This document shows, piece by piece, positions 1 to 7,093 of a DNA stretch of 64,000 bases. The notes under the pieces are model-generated. The model saw only the letters and a list, made by a program, of their open reading frames with translations. It was not told where the DNA came from and did no database searches. The stretch is from JBGFRR01 sp041695045 (GTDB lineage Bacteria > Bacteroidota > Ignavibacteria > UBA10030), in assembly GCA_041695045.1 (NCBI GenBank), contig JBGFRR010000128.1:1-64000 (forward strand). Direction: 5' to 3'. A program made the position numbers and the translations under genes. The first letter of the stretch is position 1; the number at the start of each line of letters is the position of its first letter.

Positions 1-118
1 GAGCTTCTGAGGCAGCAACGGAAAACCAATAACAGTCGTAGAGACGTGGCTCCTCTCTCAAAAAAATCGTCCCGATGATTTTTTTTGTTGTCATAACCAC
101 TTTTTCAACAGCCTGCTA
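1..118. mobile_element. Possible end of an insertion sequence abutting a truncated GNAT gene
   Basis: No gene is visible here. The segment ends in ACTTTTTCAACAGCCTGCTA (99-118), whose reverse complement begins TAGCAGGCTGTTGAAAAAG. That motif is one I recall from terminal inverted repeats of several insertion sequences, though I cannot name the family. Homology to a GNAT acetyltransferase begins directly at this point, with about 45 N-terminal residues missing, as expected if an element inserted into the gene. The rest of the element would lie left of the window, so neither the opposite repeat nor a target duplication can be seen. The call is tentative. Confidence 0.3.
61..88. terminator. A/T-rich hairpin, possible bidirectional terminator
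   Basis: AAAAAATCGTC (61-71) pairs with GATGATTTTTT (74-84) with one G-T wobble, and a run of T follows. The shape fits a Rho-independent terminator readable on both strands, perhaps closing a gene of the element to the left. The loop is very short, so the innermost pairs would open. Confidence 0.3.
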
Positions 119-493
119 GTGTCCCTGGTCGCAGTTGCCGACGGCGCGGTGGTGGGCCACATCATGTTCAGCCCGCTCACCGTGGGGCGGGTGGTGGGTG
201 CGGCGCTCGGACCGATGGCGGTGCTCCCAGCGTATCAACGCCAGGGCATTGGCAGCCAGCTCGTTGAACGGGGCGTCGAGCGCCTTCGGAGTAGTGGGTG
301 TCCGTTCATCGTGGTCATCGGGCACCCCGCGTTCTACCCGCGATTCGGGTTCCAGCCGGCCGGCGGGTACGGTTTGACCTGCGAATGGGATGTTCCGGCC
401 GAAGCATTCATGGTGACCGTCCTAAACCCAGAGGTCTCCGGTAGGCTGGCAGGTCTTGCCCAGTATCGTCCGGAGTTCTCAACCGCCGCGTAG
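119..493 (+). pseudogene. 5'-truncated GNAT N-acetyltransferase (YhbS-like), integron cassette gene
   Basis: The 124 residues match the C-terminal two thirds of YhbS-type GNAT acetyltransferases. Visible landmarks are SLVAVADGAVVGHIMFSP (strand 4 region), the acetyl-CoA pyrophosphate loop LPAYQRQGIGSQL (R/Q-x-x-G-x-G/A), and GHPAFYPRFGF near the end, a family hallmark. Full-length relatives carry about 45 more N-terminal residues; the reading frame stays open upstream but shows no GNAT homology. The GTG at 119 is therefore only the first available start, and function is doubtful without the N-terminal strand and helices. The gene is followed 12 bases later by an attC site, so it is the body of an integron cassette. 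The substrate cannot be inferred. Confidence 0.7.
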
Positions 494-505
494 GAAATGA
501 CGGCC

Positions 506-618
506 GCCGAACATCGCGCTGGAGCCGACGCCCTTGGCCGGCTCACGCCGGCCCGCGGGTTCCCGCGCAGCGGTGCTATCCTGACACCGCGCCGCGCGGC
601 TCAGCGCGAACGTTAGAC
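506..618 (+). other. Integron attC recombination site (113 bp)
   Basis: The outer boxes are GCCGAAC (506-512, degenerate R'') and GTTAGAC (612-618, R'). The inner arms TCGCGCTGGAGCCG (514-527) and CGGCTCAGCGCGA (597-609) pair with a single unpaired G, the extrahelical base typical of the folded attC strand recognised by IntI. The site lies just after the GNAT stop and just before the PIN toxin gene, which is the expected cassette order. Length is within the usual attC range. Confidence 0.85.
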
Positions 619-634
619 CGAAGAGCCGTACACG

Positions 635-1120
635 ATGGCGAAGCCCACAGTCTACCTGGAGACCACCGTCATCGGCTACGGAGCGTCGAAGCCGAGTGGG
701 GATCTCGTCGTGGCTGCGCGTCAGAAGATAACGCGCGATTGGCTCGCGGCCGCAGCTCGTGAGTATCAACTCTTTGTCTCGCAGCCGGTGATCGGTGAAG
801 TATCGGCTGGCGACCACCAAGCCGCTCGTGAGAGGCTGGCGTTGATCGAAGGGATCCCGCTACTGGCCGTCACGGACAACGCTGGCGAACTTGCCGCAAA
901 GCTCGTGGACGATGGGGCCGTGCCGAGAGAGGCGGCGGAGGACGCGCTCCATATCGCGGTGGCTGCCGTGCATGGTATAGAATTTCTCATGACATGGAAC
1001 GTCAGGCACATCGCGAACGCTACGATGCGCCAAGCAATCGAACGCGTGTGCAGAGAGTCGGGCTACGAGCCACCAGTAATCTGCACCCCAGAGGAGCTGA
1101 CGAATGAGGACGAAGACTGA
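635..1120 (+). CDS. PIN-domain toxin (VapC-like) in an integron cassette
   Basis: This 161-residue protein starts MAKPTVYLETTVIGY, where the acidic residue after the first strand (E9) stands where PIN nucleases carry their first metal ligand. Further acidic positions follow (E54 in VIGEVSAGDH, ED in AAEDALHIAVA, and MTWNVRHI near the end, the usual last PIN strand). The family cleaves RNA, often tRNA or rRNA. It overlaps the next small gene by 17 bases, the standard arrangement of a type II toxin-antitoxin pair, here with the toxin first. Both genes sit between two attC sites, making one cassette. Such pairs in cassette arrays are thought to stabilise the array. Target and activity are inferred only. 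Confidence 0.8.
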   Translation: MAKPTVYLETTVIGYGASKPSGDLVVAARQKITRDWLAAAAREYQLFVSQPVIGEVSAGDHQAARERLALIEGIPLLAVTDNAGELAAKLVDDGAVPREAAEDALHIAVAAVHGIEFLMTWNVRHIANATMRQAIERVCRESGYEPPVICTPEELTNEDED

Positions 1121-1292
1121 CGAGATCGTGGCGGAGATCCGGAGGCACCGAGAGGCGCATGCCGCATCTCTAGGCTATGACTTAAAGAGAATCACCGAGG
1201 ATTTCCAGAGACAGGAGCGGGAATCCGTAAGAAAGGTTGTCAGGCGGCAACCTCGCAAGCCGATGACCGTACAGAGGGCATCCTCGGTCTAA
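1104..1292 (+). CDS. Small antitoxin partner of the PIN toxin
   Basis: This 62-residue basic and acidic protein (MRTKTDEIVAEIRRHREAHA...) is rich in helix formers with a basic tail (RKVVRRQPRKP). It matches the type of short partner protein usually found directly after this PIN subfamily. It overlaps the toxin gene by 17 bases, so translation is probably coupled. Its stop codon TAA (1290-1292) lies inside the R'' box GTCTAAC of the following attC, so cassette boundary and gene end coincide. No DNA-binding domain can be assigned with certainty. Confidence 0.65.
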   Translation: MRTKTDEIVAEIRRHREAHAASLGYDLKRITEDFQRQERESVRKVVRRQPRKPMTVQRASSV

Positions 1293-1352
1293 CATGCCGA
1301 TGCACCTGGCGGTCGCCTGCGGCTCCCGCAGGTGATCGGCAGCCCGTTAGGC
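1287..1352 (+). other. Integron attC recombination site (66 bp)
   Basis: The outer boxes GTCTAAC (1287-1293) and GTTAGGC (1346-1352) are canonical RYYYAAC and GTTRRRY. The inner arms GCCGATGCACCTG (1296-1308) and CAGGTGATCGGC (1329-1340) pair fully except for one extrahelical base. This is the clearer of the two attC sites and closes the toxin-antitoxin cassette. Confidence 0.92.
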
Positions 1353-1388
1353 AGCGCGGTGCGAATTGATTGAATCACGGTGATTCGA

Positions 1389-1739
1389 ATGGCAACAATA
1401 AGGCACGTGGTGAGAAAGTGCAAAGCGGCTCTTGAAAACCATTATGGCTCTCAGCTCAAGGGGCTGGTTCTGTATGGGTCTGTAGCGCACAACCAAGCTG
1501 ACTCGAGAAGTGACATTGATTTACTTGTTCTGCTAAGCAAACCCTTCGACTATTTTTCAGAACTTCGTCAAGTTATAGAGGTGCTGTATCCTATCCAGTT
1601 AGAATCAGAGCAGCTTATTTCTGCCAAGCCTGTTCCCCCCGATGAATTTGAAGGGGGATTAGCCCAAGCAAGAGGAGAGCATTTTTCAGGAGAAACGGAC
1701 CGTCATGAACATACGCCTTCGCGATGCCACGAACGATGA
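1389..1739 (+). CDS. MNT-type minimal nucleotidyltransferase, C-terminus altered
   Basis: The first hundred or so residues form a minimal nucleotidyltransferase: a helix (HVVRKCKAALENHYG), then the GS motif LVLYGSVA and the metal-binding acidic pair SDIDLLV. Proteins of this type are often antitoxins of HEPN toxins or AMP/NMP transferases. I prefer the ATG at 1389 to the GTG at 1380. The last 25-30 residues (after PPDEFEGG) do not resemble the family end, and the frame runs into the start of another gene fragment at 1705, suggesting a frameshift or fusion joint. It follows attC2, so it would be the third cassette gene, but no attC is seen after it. No HEPN partner is present. Confidence 0.6.
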   Translation: MATIRHVVRKCKAALENHYGSQLKGLVLYGSVAHNQADSRSDIDLLVLLSKPFDYFSELRQVIEVLYPIQLESEQLISAKPVPPDEFEGGLAQARGEHFSGETDRHEHTPSRCHER

Positions 1740-1869
1740 CCTGCCGCTCATTGAGCGGTGGCTGCATGCGGATCATGCGCGTAGCACGTGGGGCGATCCT
1801 GATACGAACTTTCAGTTACTGCGCGCCGCACCAGCCAACGCTGTGCGCTGTGTCACTGCCGCGGCGTGA
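1705..1869 (+). pseudogene. N-terminal fragment of a second GNAT acetyltransferase (AAC(6')-like)
   Basis: An ATG at 1705 opens a 54-codon frame beginning MNIRLRDATNDDLPLIERWL and continuing HADHARSTWGDP. This is the typical N-terminus of GNAT enzymes related to aminoglycoside 6'-acetyltransferases (strand 1, helix 1, H-x-x-x-x-W-G). The frame closes at TGA 1867-1869 after about 48 recognisable residues, whereas such enzymes have about 150-180. It overlaps the nucleotidyltransferase frame by 35 bases. It is a truncated relic, probably cut at the right edge of the cassette region. No resistance function should be assumed. Confidence 0.5.
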
Positions 1870-1941
1870 AACGATATCTAACTTCTAGTAACTGAAATAC
1901 GACCGTCAACTTCTTCAACTAATCATTCTTTGGAGGTATAT

Positions 1942-2691
1942 ATGCGAAGGATTCGTTTCTTAGTAGCGTCAGTGACGTTCAGCCTCATCCTCGGGGCCCT
2001 TGCGGGCTGTGACAAGAGCACAGCTCCAGAGGGTAGCAGCAAGGCTGACGTCACGTTCCGGGCGGCACGGGTTGGGACCGTGGGTAAATCCGTCAGCCCG
2101 AACAGCATCATTGTCGTCCATGGTACCGACACCCTCGTGATCGAAAAGGTCTCGCTCACCTTGCAGGACATCGACATGGAGCGCACGACGCAATCCGTGG
2201 ACTGCAAAGACGGCATCAACAGCGGGAACGCAGACTGTTCTGACTGGGTGGATGGCCCGATCCGCGTGAACCTCAATCTTGCGGACGCGACCAAAGGCCA
2301 TACGCTGAGCATCCCGCTCCAGAAAGGCACCTATGACGTGATCAGCTTCGATATCAGCGTACCAGATGGCGGCGACCCGCAGGAACAGGCGTACATCGCC
2401 GCGAATCCGGACATGGCTAACGCGAGTGTGCTGGTGATCGGCACGTTCAACAGACAACCGTTTACCTTCAAGACAGAGGTGAGAGGTGATCGGGAGGTGG
2501 TGTTGAACCCGCCGCTCGTCGTCACTGGGGATACCGAGGTGACCTTTAGCTTCGCCGTCGAGTTTGACGTCGCTATGTGGTTCCGGCGGGCTGACCTCAC
2601 GCTGATCGATCCCCGCACCACGAACGACGCCGATCTAGAGACGATCAAGCAGAACATTCGCGACCGAATCGAGTCCGAATCAATTCCGTAG
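1942..2691 (+). CDS. Secreted lipoprotein of unknown function (DUF4382-like)
   Basis: This 249-residue protein has a lipoprotein signal: a basic start, a hydrophobic run and the lipobox LAGC near residue 22. The mature part is beta-rich (VEKVSLTLQDIDMER, PLQKGTYDVISFDIS, and FTFKTEVRGDREVVLNPP). This general layout resembles DUF4382-type lipoproteins that follow an acyl anchor with an Ig-like sandwich, but the match is not firm. The start is ATG 1942, chosen over an upstream TTG because GGAGG (1932-1936) lies 5 bases before it. It stands alone between the cassette region and a pump relic and is followed by a strong hairpin at 2724-2750. Confidence 0.6.
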   Translation: MRRIRFLVASVTFSLILGALAGCDKSTAPEGSSKADVTFRAARVGTVGKSVSPNSIIVVHGTDTLVIEKVSLTLQDIDMERTTQSVDCKDGINSGNADCSDWVDGPIRVNLNLADATKGHTLSIPLQKGTYDVISFDISVPDGGDPQEQAYIAANPDMANASVLVIGTFNRQPFTFKTEVRGDREVVLNPPLVVTGDTEVTFSFAVEFDVAMWFRRADLTLIDPRTTNDADLETIKQNIRDRIESESIP

Positions 2692-2723
2692 CCTTCGGGT
2701 TAAGTTGCCCTTATGAGCAGATG

Positions 2724-2750
2724 ACCGAGCGCAAGGAAGTTGCGCTCGGT
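2724..2750. terminator. Strong hairpin after the lipoprotein gene
   Basis: ACCGAGCGCAA (2724-2734) and TTGCGCTCGGT (2740-2750) pair perfectly over 11 bp around a 5-base loop, 33 bases after the stop codon. There is no T-run after it, so it may stabilise the mRNA end rather than act as a classical terminator. Confidence 0.5.
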
Positions 2751-2852
2751 CCCCGTCAGACGCGGCGCCGCCGAGCTGCTCAATTCAGCACAACCTCCTG
2801 CATGGCGCGGACCGCGGTAATAACTCGCTCCCGAACGTCGCGGCAATCCTCA

Positions 2853-3250
2853 TCTTTATCTCATCCTCTATTTTGAACTCAAATCCATCCGTGTCGCGCT
2901 GCTTGTTATGGTAAACCTTCCTCTGGCATTGATTGGTGGGATCGGTGCGGTGTTTCTTTCTGACGGCGTGCTGAGTCTCTCACTACCAAACTCTCCTGGC
3001 CGAGGGAAAGTCGCTCACGCGGGCTGTGAAGCAAGGCTCAATGGAGCGGCTCGGTCCGGTGCTGATGACTGCTCTTTCAACCGGCTTAGCGCTCATTCCC
3101 CTTGCCGTTGCAGGCGGTGATCCGGGGAGTGAGATTCTATCTCCCATAGCGATTGTGATTTTAGGCGGATTGCTCAGTTCCACGGCGCTCAATTTGGTTG
3201 TCATCCCTGCGTTGTTTCTGAAATTTGGAAGCAAGAAGGAAACAATGTAA
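2853..3250 (+). pseudogene. Relic of a CzcA/CusA-type RND heavy-metal efflux pump (C-terminus)
   Basis: Two frames together encode the end of a large RND inner-membrane pump. The first, from about 2853, reads LILYFELKSIRVALLVMVNL then PLALIGGIGAVFLSDGVLSL. At about 2985 the frame changes and continues HYQTLLAEGKSLTRAVKQGS, then MERLGPVLMTALSTG and LSPIAIVILGGLLSSTALNL to the stop at 3250. Intact pumps of about 1,040 residues have roughly 20 more residues (the SLxGFxTLFGIATRNG segment) between the two pieces. An internal deletion removed that segment and shifted the frame. The N-terminal 850 residues and the partner membrane-fusion and outer-membrane genes are missing. The gene is dead. Confidence 0.75.
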
Positions 3251-3334
3251 CTTTTGATTGCTCGGCGCAGCGGTGTCGTGCTGGAAACAGCGTCCTGAAG
3301 TAGTCCGTCATGGGTTTCACAAATGGAGAATCCA

Positions 3335-4624
3335 ATGTCCACGATAAGCCTTGAAATAGTTTTCATAATTCTTCTCATACTATTAAATGGCGTCTTCGCG
3401 ATGACGGAAATCGCCGTCGTTTCAGCCCGCAAAGCTCGGCTCCAACAATGGGCAGAAAGCGGCAACAGAAACGCACGCCTTGCCCTTGACATATCAAATG
3501 CGCCGCAAGAATTCTTATCAACTGTTCAGATCGGCATCACACTCGTCGGAGTCTTAGCGGGTGCCTTTGGCGGTGCTACAATCGGCCAATCCCTTGCCGA
3601 TGTTCTTGCAACGTATCCCATGTTGGCTCGCTATGCGGAAATGATTGCCGTAGGCCTTGTGGTCATCGCTATAACCTATTTATCGCTCGTTTTGGGTGAG
3701 CTGGTACCAAAACGCATTGCACTGAACAGTCCCGAACGCATTGCATCGTTTATGGCAAGACCGATGCGCCTGCTTTCTCGAATGACCGCTCCCGCTGTTT
3801 GGTTGCTGAGTGCTTCGACAAGCGCTCTTCTATGGCTCTTCCGATTACAACGAACTTCGGAGCCTCCAATTACTGAGGATGAAATTAAGATCCTGCTTCG
3901 CCAGGGAACTGAAGTGGGTACGATTGAACGGGATGAGCGTGAGATTATCGAGCGAGTCTTTCGCCTCGGTGCGAGGCGGGCGAGCACAATCATGACGCCG
4001 CGGAAAGAGCTTGTCGTTCTGTATACTTCTGACTCGCTGCATCAGGTCCAGCAGAAGATAGCTCAGAGCGGTCACTCTGTTTTTCCGCTCTGCGAAGAGA
4101 CACTTGATAACGTTCTCGGTGCGGTGGGCGTCCAAGACATTTTCGGGCAGCTTGTTGAAGGTCGGGCAATCGATCTCAAAGCCATCGTTCGTCAAGCTCT
4201 CTTTGTCCCAGAGTCTGTGCAGAGCTTGAAACTCTTGGAGGAGTTTAAGAAAACTGGAAAAGACACTGCCCTGTTGCTGGATGAGCACGGGGGGCTTCAA
4301 GGACTCATCACCGCGACCGATATCTTAAAAGCTGTCGTCGGAGAAGTATCCTACCTTGCTGTCCCTAAGGCGGTTCGTCGCCCTGACGGCTCTTGGCTTG
4401 TCGACGGTATGCTTCCCCTCGATGAGTTCAAAGAGACCCTCAAATTAGGTCGGCTGCCCGAAGAGAGTCACTCGTACGAAACGACAGGCGGATTTGTCAT
4501 GGCTCTGTTAGGCCGTGTTCCGTCAGAAGGAGACTCTATCGAATGGGGTAAGTACCGTCTCGAGGTCATTGATATGGATGGTCTTCGGGTGGATAAGATT
4601 CTTATCACTCCTCTAACAAAGTAA
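3335..4624 (+). CDS. CBS-domain membrane protein of the CorC/HlyC (UPF0053) family
   Basis: This 429-residue protein has the standard order: an N-terminal DUF21/CNNM membrane domain with about four helices (starting IVFIILLILLNGVFAMTE), a tandem CBS pair (from about residue 200, RASTIMTPRKEL to the ATDILKAVVGE segment) and a C-terminal CorC/HlyC transporter-associated domain (SYETTGGFVMALLGRVP, ending near IDMDGLRVDKILI). Relatives are implicated in Mg2+/Co2+ export or sodium-linked magnesium transport. I chose ATG 3335 over ATG 3323 because GGAGA (3325-3329) lies 5 bases before it. The TAA stop is part of a 6-bp duplication made by the element inserted at 4625. Confidence 0.88.
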   Translation: MSTISLEIVFIILLILLNGVFAMTEIAVVSARKARLQQWAESGNRNARLALDISNAPQEFLSTVQIGITLVGVLAGAFGGATIGQSLADVLATYPMLARYAEMIAVGLVVIAITYLSLVLGELVPKRIALNSPERIASFMARPMRLLSRMTAPAVWLLSASTSALLWLFRLQRTSEPPITEDEIKILLRQGTEVGTIERDEREIIERVFRLGARRASTIMTPRKELVVLYTSDSLHQVQQKIAQSGHSVFPLCEETLDNVLGAVGVQDIFGQLVEGRAIDLKAIVRQALFVPESVQSLKLLEEFKKTGKDTALLLDEHGGLQGLITATDILKAVVGEVSYLAVPKAVRRPDGSWLVDGMLPLDEFKETLKLGRLPEESHSYETTGGFVMALLGRVPSEGDSIEWGKYRLEVIDMDGLRVDKILITPLTK

Positions 4625-4799
4625 CTCAAGTTGACCGCTTGTTTGAAGGGGTTAAAACCCCTAAATATATTGGTTGGAAATTCTATCCACGCCCTAAAGG
4701 ACGTGGCTATAGCCCCGACCTTCAGGTCGGGGATTACAAAAAAACCAACAAGAAACCCAAGGGCTTCAGCCCTTTACACACTGCAGCGGTCAACTTGAG
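4625..4799. mobile_element. 175-bp MITE-like element with 15-bp TIRs and AAGTAA target duplication
   Basis: Perfect inverted repeats CTCAAGTTGACCGCT (4625-4639) and AGCGGTCAACTTGAG (4785-4799) bound the element. The 6-bp direct repeat AAGTAA flanks it (4619-4624 and 4800-4805), the signature of a transposition target duplication. Inside are nested palindromes: AGGGGTTAAAACCCCT, the pair CCACG/CGTGG around CCCTAAAGGA, CCCCGACC/GGTCGGGG around TTCA, and AAGGGC/GCCCTT around TTCA. It has no coding capacity and could fold into a large cruciform. The insertion point is the stop codon of the CorC gene, so the duplication supplied the same AAG-TAA to both sides. The remaining gap to 4989 holds only one further hairpin (ACCTCCG near 4851 with CGGAGGT near 4868) and no gene. 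Confidence 0.8.
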
Positions 4800-4989
4800 A
4801 AAGTAACACAAGCCTTGAGAACATCAGCCCGCCTTTCATCCGGTGTGTAGACCTCCGCACGATCATACGGAGGTATTGTGGAAGGACCGGCTCCTACGCG
4901 CCGAGATGCCTTCGCTACGCAGCCAGCTCTGACCGTCCCTCTCTGGGGAAGAATAAAAGAGCGGGTGAAAAAATATCGAAGCGCCGCAC

Positions 4990-5748
4990 TCAATCCGACA
5001 GCAGCAGGTACGTCAGAATGGCGAAGCTGATGTGCGAGAGGGTGAGAGCGACGGCAGATTGTCGGTCGAGACGGCGGATGGATTGGCGCAACGCAGGATT
5101 TGGATTTTGGAGATAGCGCTCGTAGTCGCGATTGGCGCGGTCTTTCCAATATGCGGCGAGCACCCCCGTTGCCACCATCGATCCGCCAGCCGCGTAGGTA
5201 AGGACGTGGTTGGAGGCAGGGTCGCGAAAGCCTGCTGTGTACACCTCCGGTATTCGCTCGGCGTCGCGATGCAACGGCTTGAGGTCCACAAGCTCGTACT
5301 GGAGCGTTTCTTTTCGCAAGGGGAGCGATTTCGGCTCGTAGCCTTCTTTCCTGATCAACAGCTCACCGGAAAGCAATTGCTCGCTCCGGTAATACAGCGG
5401 CGTGACACCCAGTTCGCGCTCCCGATGCAGCACGCTTGCGAGCGCGGGACGTGAATGCACAACCACCAGCGAGCCGAGGTCGATGTCCACGACGGACTCT
5501 TTCTCAGCCGCAATCTCAATGCGGTCGGATTTTCTGAGCGCATTCCATGCGCGGGCGTTTGGATAGACAACGCTCAGCTCGTATGAGCTTGCGGAGACAG
5601 CGTACCGCACAAGTGGCGTCGTGCCGATGAGCACGGAATCGAGATAAACTTCGGCGCCTTGAGGCATAGTCGCTACCGTGAGGTAACCGTTGGGAGATTG
5701 CGCGAACGCAACCGAGCTGAGAAGAAGAATGACAAACAGCATCTTCAT
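4990..5748 (-). CDS. Secreted PEGA-domain protein
   Basis: This 252-residue protein begins with a signal peptide (MKMLFVILLLSSVAFAQ). A PEGA domain follows, a beta-sandwich common in S-layer and peptidoglycan-linked envelope proteins (GYLTVATMPQGAEVYLDSVL then IGTTPLVRYAVS). A second PEGA-like part lies around residues 95-155 (LVVVHSRPALASV, GVTPLYYRSEQL). The C-terminal 70 residues contain two possible membrane segments (HVLTYAAGGSMVATGVLAAY and SAVALTLSHISFAILTYLLL), so it may be membrane-anchored with the PEGA part outside. Its start overlaps the stop of the upstream PQQ-propeller gene by 4 bases (ATGA), so the two are co-translated. Confidence 0.7.
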   Translation of the reverse strand: MKMLFVILLLSSVAFAQSPNGYLTVATMPQGAEVYLDSVLIGTTPLVRYAVSASSYELSVVYPNARAWNALRKSDRIEIAAEKESVVDIDLGSLVVVHSRPALASVLHRERELGVTPLYYRSEQLLSGELLIRKEGYEPKSLPLRKETLQYELVDLKPLHRDAERIPEVYTAGFRDPASNHVLTYAAGGSMVATGVLAAYWKDRANRDYERYLQNPNPALRQSIRRLDRQSAVALTLSHISFAILTYLLLSD

Positions 5749-6875
5749 GGCATTGGCCTCAGGGCGTGGACGAACTTATCCTCCGACGTTACGATCAGTG
5801 TGTTTCCCCAAAGGACGGGAGAAACCTTTACCCGCCCGGGCGCGGCGTAGCTCCAAGCCTCTTTTCCTGTTACGATATCCAATGCATAGAGTGTGCGGTT
5901 GAGAGAGCCGACAAAGACCAGCTCCGGTGTAACAAGAGGCGCAGAGTTGATGACGCTCTTCGCCGTGAACTTCCACCGCGGCTCTCCCGATGCGAGGTCA
6001 AGCGCATACAACATCCCGTCCGATGCACCGATGAAGACTGCCGAGGCGTTGGCCGCGGCCGCACCGTAGATTGCCGCACCGACGGTGAACTTCCACACGA
6101 GCGATCCTGTCCTGCCATTCCAGCAGAAGAACTCCCCGCCGCGCGTACCGACAAGCACCTTTCCATCGGCGACGATGGGGGATGCAAAGATTGCCGCGCC
6201 GGTTTTGTAACTCCACCGTACGCTTCCGTCGTTCGCGTCGAGGGCGTAGAATGTGCCGTCGTCGCGGCCGAAGAAGATGTGCGAGCCGTCCGAAGCGGGG
6301 GAAGAGCGGATGGCGCGCACCGGGGTCGGCTCGGAAGTCCACCGCTTCTCACCTGTGCGAAGGTCGAGAGCGTGAATTGCCCCGCTGAGCGTTGTGACGA
6401 TGAGGAAGGATTCAAGGGTCAGCGGCGAGGACTCGATGGGGCCGAGAGAGGCTGTCCAGATTTTGTTCGATGAGCGGAGGTCGAGCGCGACGAGTGTCTC
6501 TGTGCCGGAAGCGACGGGAATGAATGCGATGCCGCCGTGAAGTGCTGGTGTACCAGCGATGGCAGATTCGAGCACGACGTAGCCCAGCCGCTTCCCGTTG
6601 GCGAGGTTCACGGCCTGGAACTCACCGTTGCGCGTGGCGACGAACACGACACTATCCCGCACGAGCGGCGTTGCGGTGACGCCGGCGAGCGCGTTGTATT
6701 CCCACATCAGCTCAAACGGCGGAGCGACGCGTGCGTTGACGATGTTTGAGCGCGTGGGCGACCCGCCATAGAGCACCCAATCGCCATCCTGCGCGGTGAG
6801 TCTCCGCTCAATGCGTAGTCCCGAGCAGGAGGTGAGGGTGAGGAGGAAGATGAAGACAAATGTTGTTTTTGACAT
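5745..6875 (-). CDS. Lipoprotein with PQQ-type beta-propeller (BamB-like)
   Basis: This 376-residue protein has a lipoprotein signal with lipobox LTSC near residue 17. It is followed by at least seven PQQ/WD-like blades of the form D-L-x-S/T-G-x-x-x-W (for example YALDANDGSVRWSYKTGA, YALDLASGEPRWKFTAKS, YALDIVTGKEAWSYAAPG). The fold and anchor match BamB, the scaffold subunit of the outer-membrane barrel assembly machinery, but many other propellers share this repeat. A BamB role is therefore only a suggestion. The frame opens at a TTG (6881); I prefer ATG 6875. It forms a two-gene unit with the PEGA protein. The 218 bases before it (6876-7093) contain no recognisable gene or site. Confidence 0.75.
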   Translation of the reverse strand: MSKTTFVFIFLLTLTSCSGLRIERRLTAQDGDWVLYGGSPTRSNIVNARVAPPFELMWEYNALAGVTATPLVRDSVVFVATRNGEFQAVNLANGKRLGYVVLESAIAGTPALHGGIAFIPVASGTETLVALDLRSSNKIWTASLGPIESSPLTLESFLIVTTLSGAIHALDLRTGEKRWTSEPTPVRAIRSSPASDGSHIFFGRDDGTFYALDANDGSVRWSYKTGAAIFASPIVADGKVLVGTRGGEFFCWNGRTGSLVWKFTVGAAIYGAAAANASAVFIGASDGMLYALDLASGEPRWKFTAKSVINSAPLVTPELVFVGSLNRTLYALDIVTGKEAWSYAAPGRVKVSPVLWGNTLIVTSEDKFVHALRPMP

Positions 6876-7093
6876 GAGCAAGAACCGTTGCTGCTGTATT
6901 CTTTACCGACGATGTGGACGCCGTCGGGAGCAGGAAAAAGGCTGTTGTGTGTAAGCTACTTTCATTGTGTGGTTGGTAGGTACACCACGACTAAATTTCC
7001 TTCCGTTCCTTTCATGAACGTAACTTCTTGTATGTCGCACGAGGACTGTTCGCTGCAGGGGATCAGTGTAACAGTCTGTGATCAGAACATCCC

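Noticed and set aside
1870..1941. Third attC site closing the nucleotidyltransferase cassette
   Set aside because: ATCTAAC near 1886 could be an R'' box, but no partner GTTRRRY or paired arms follow.
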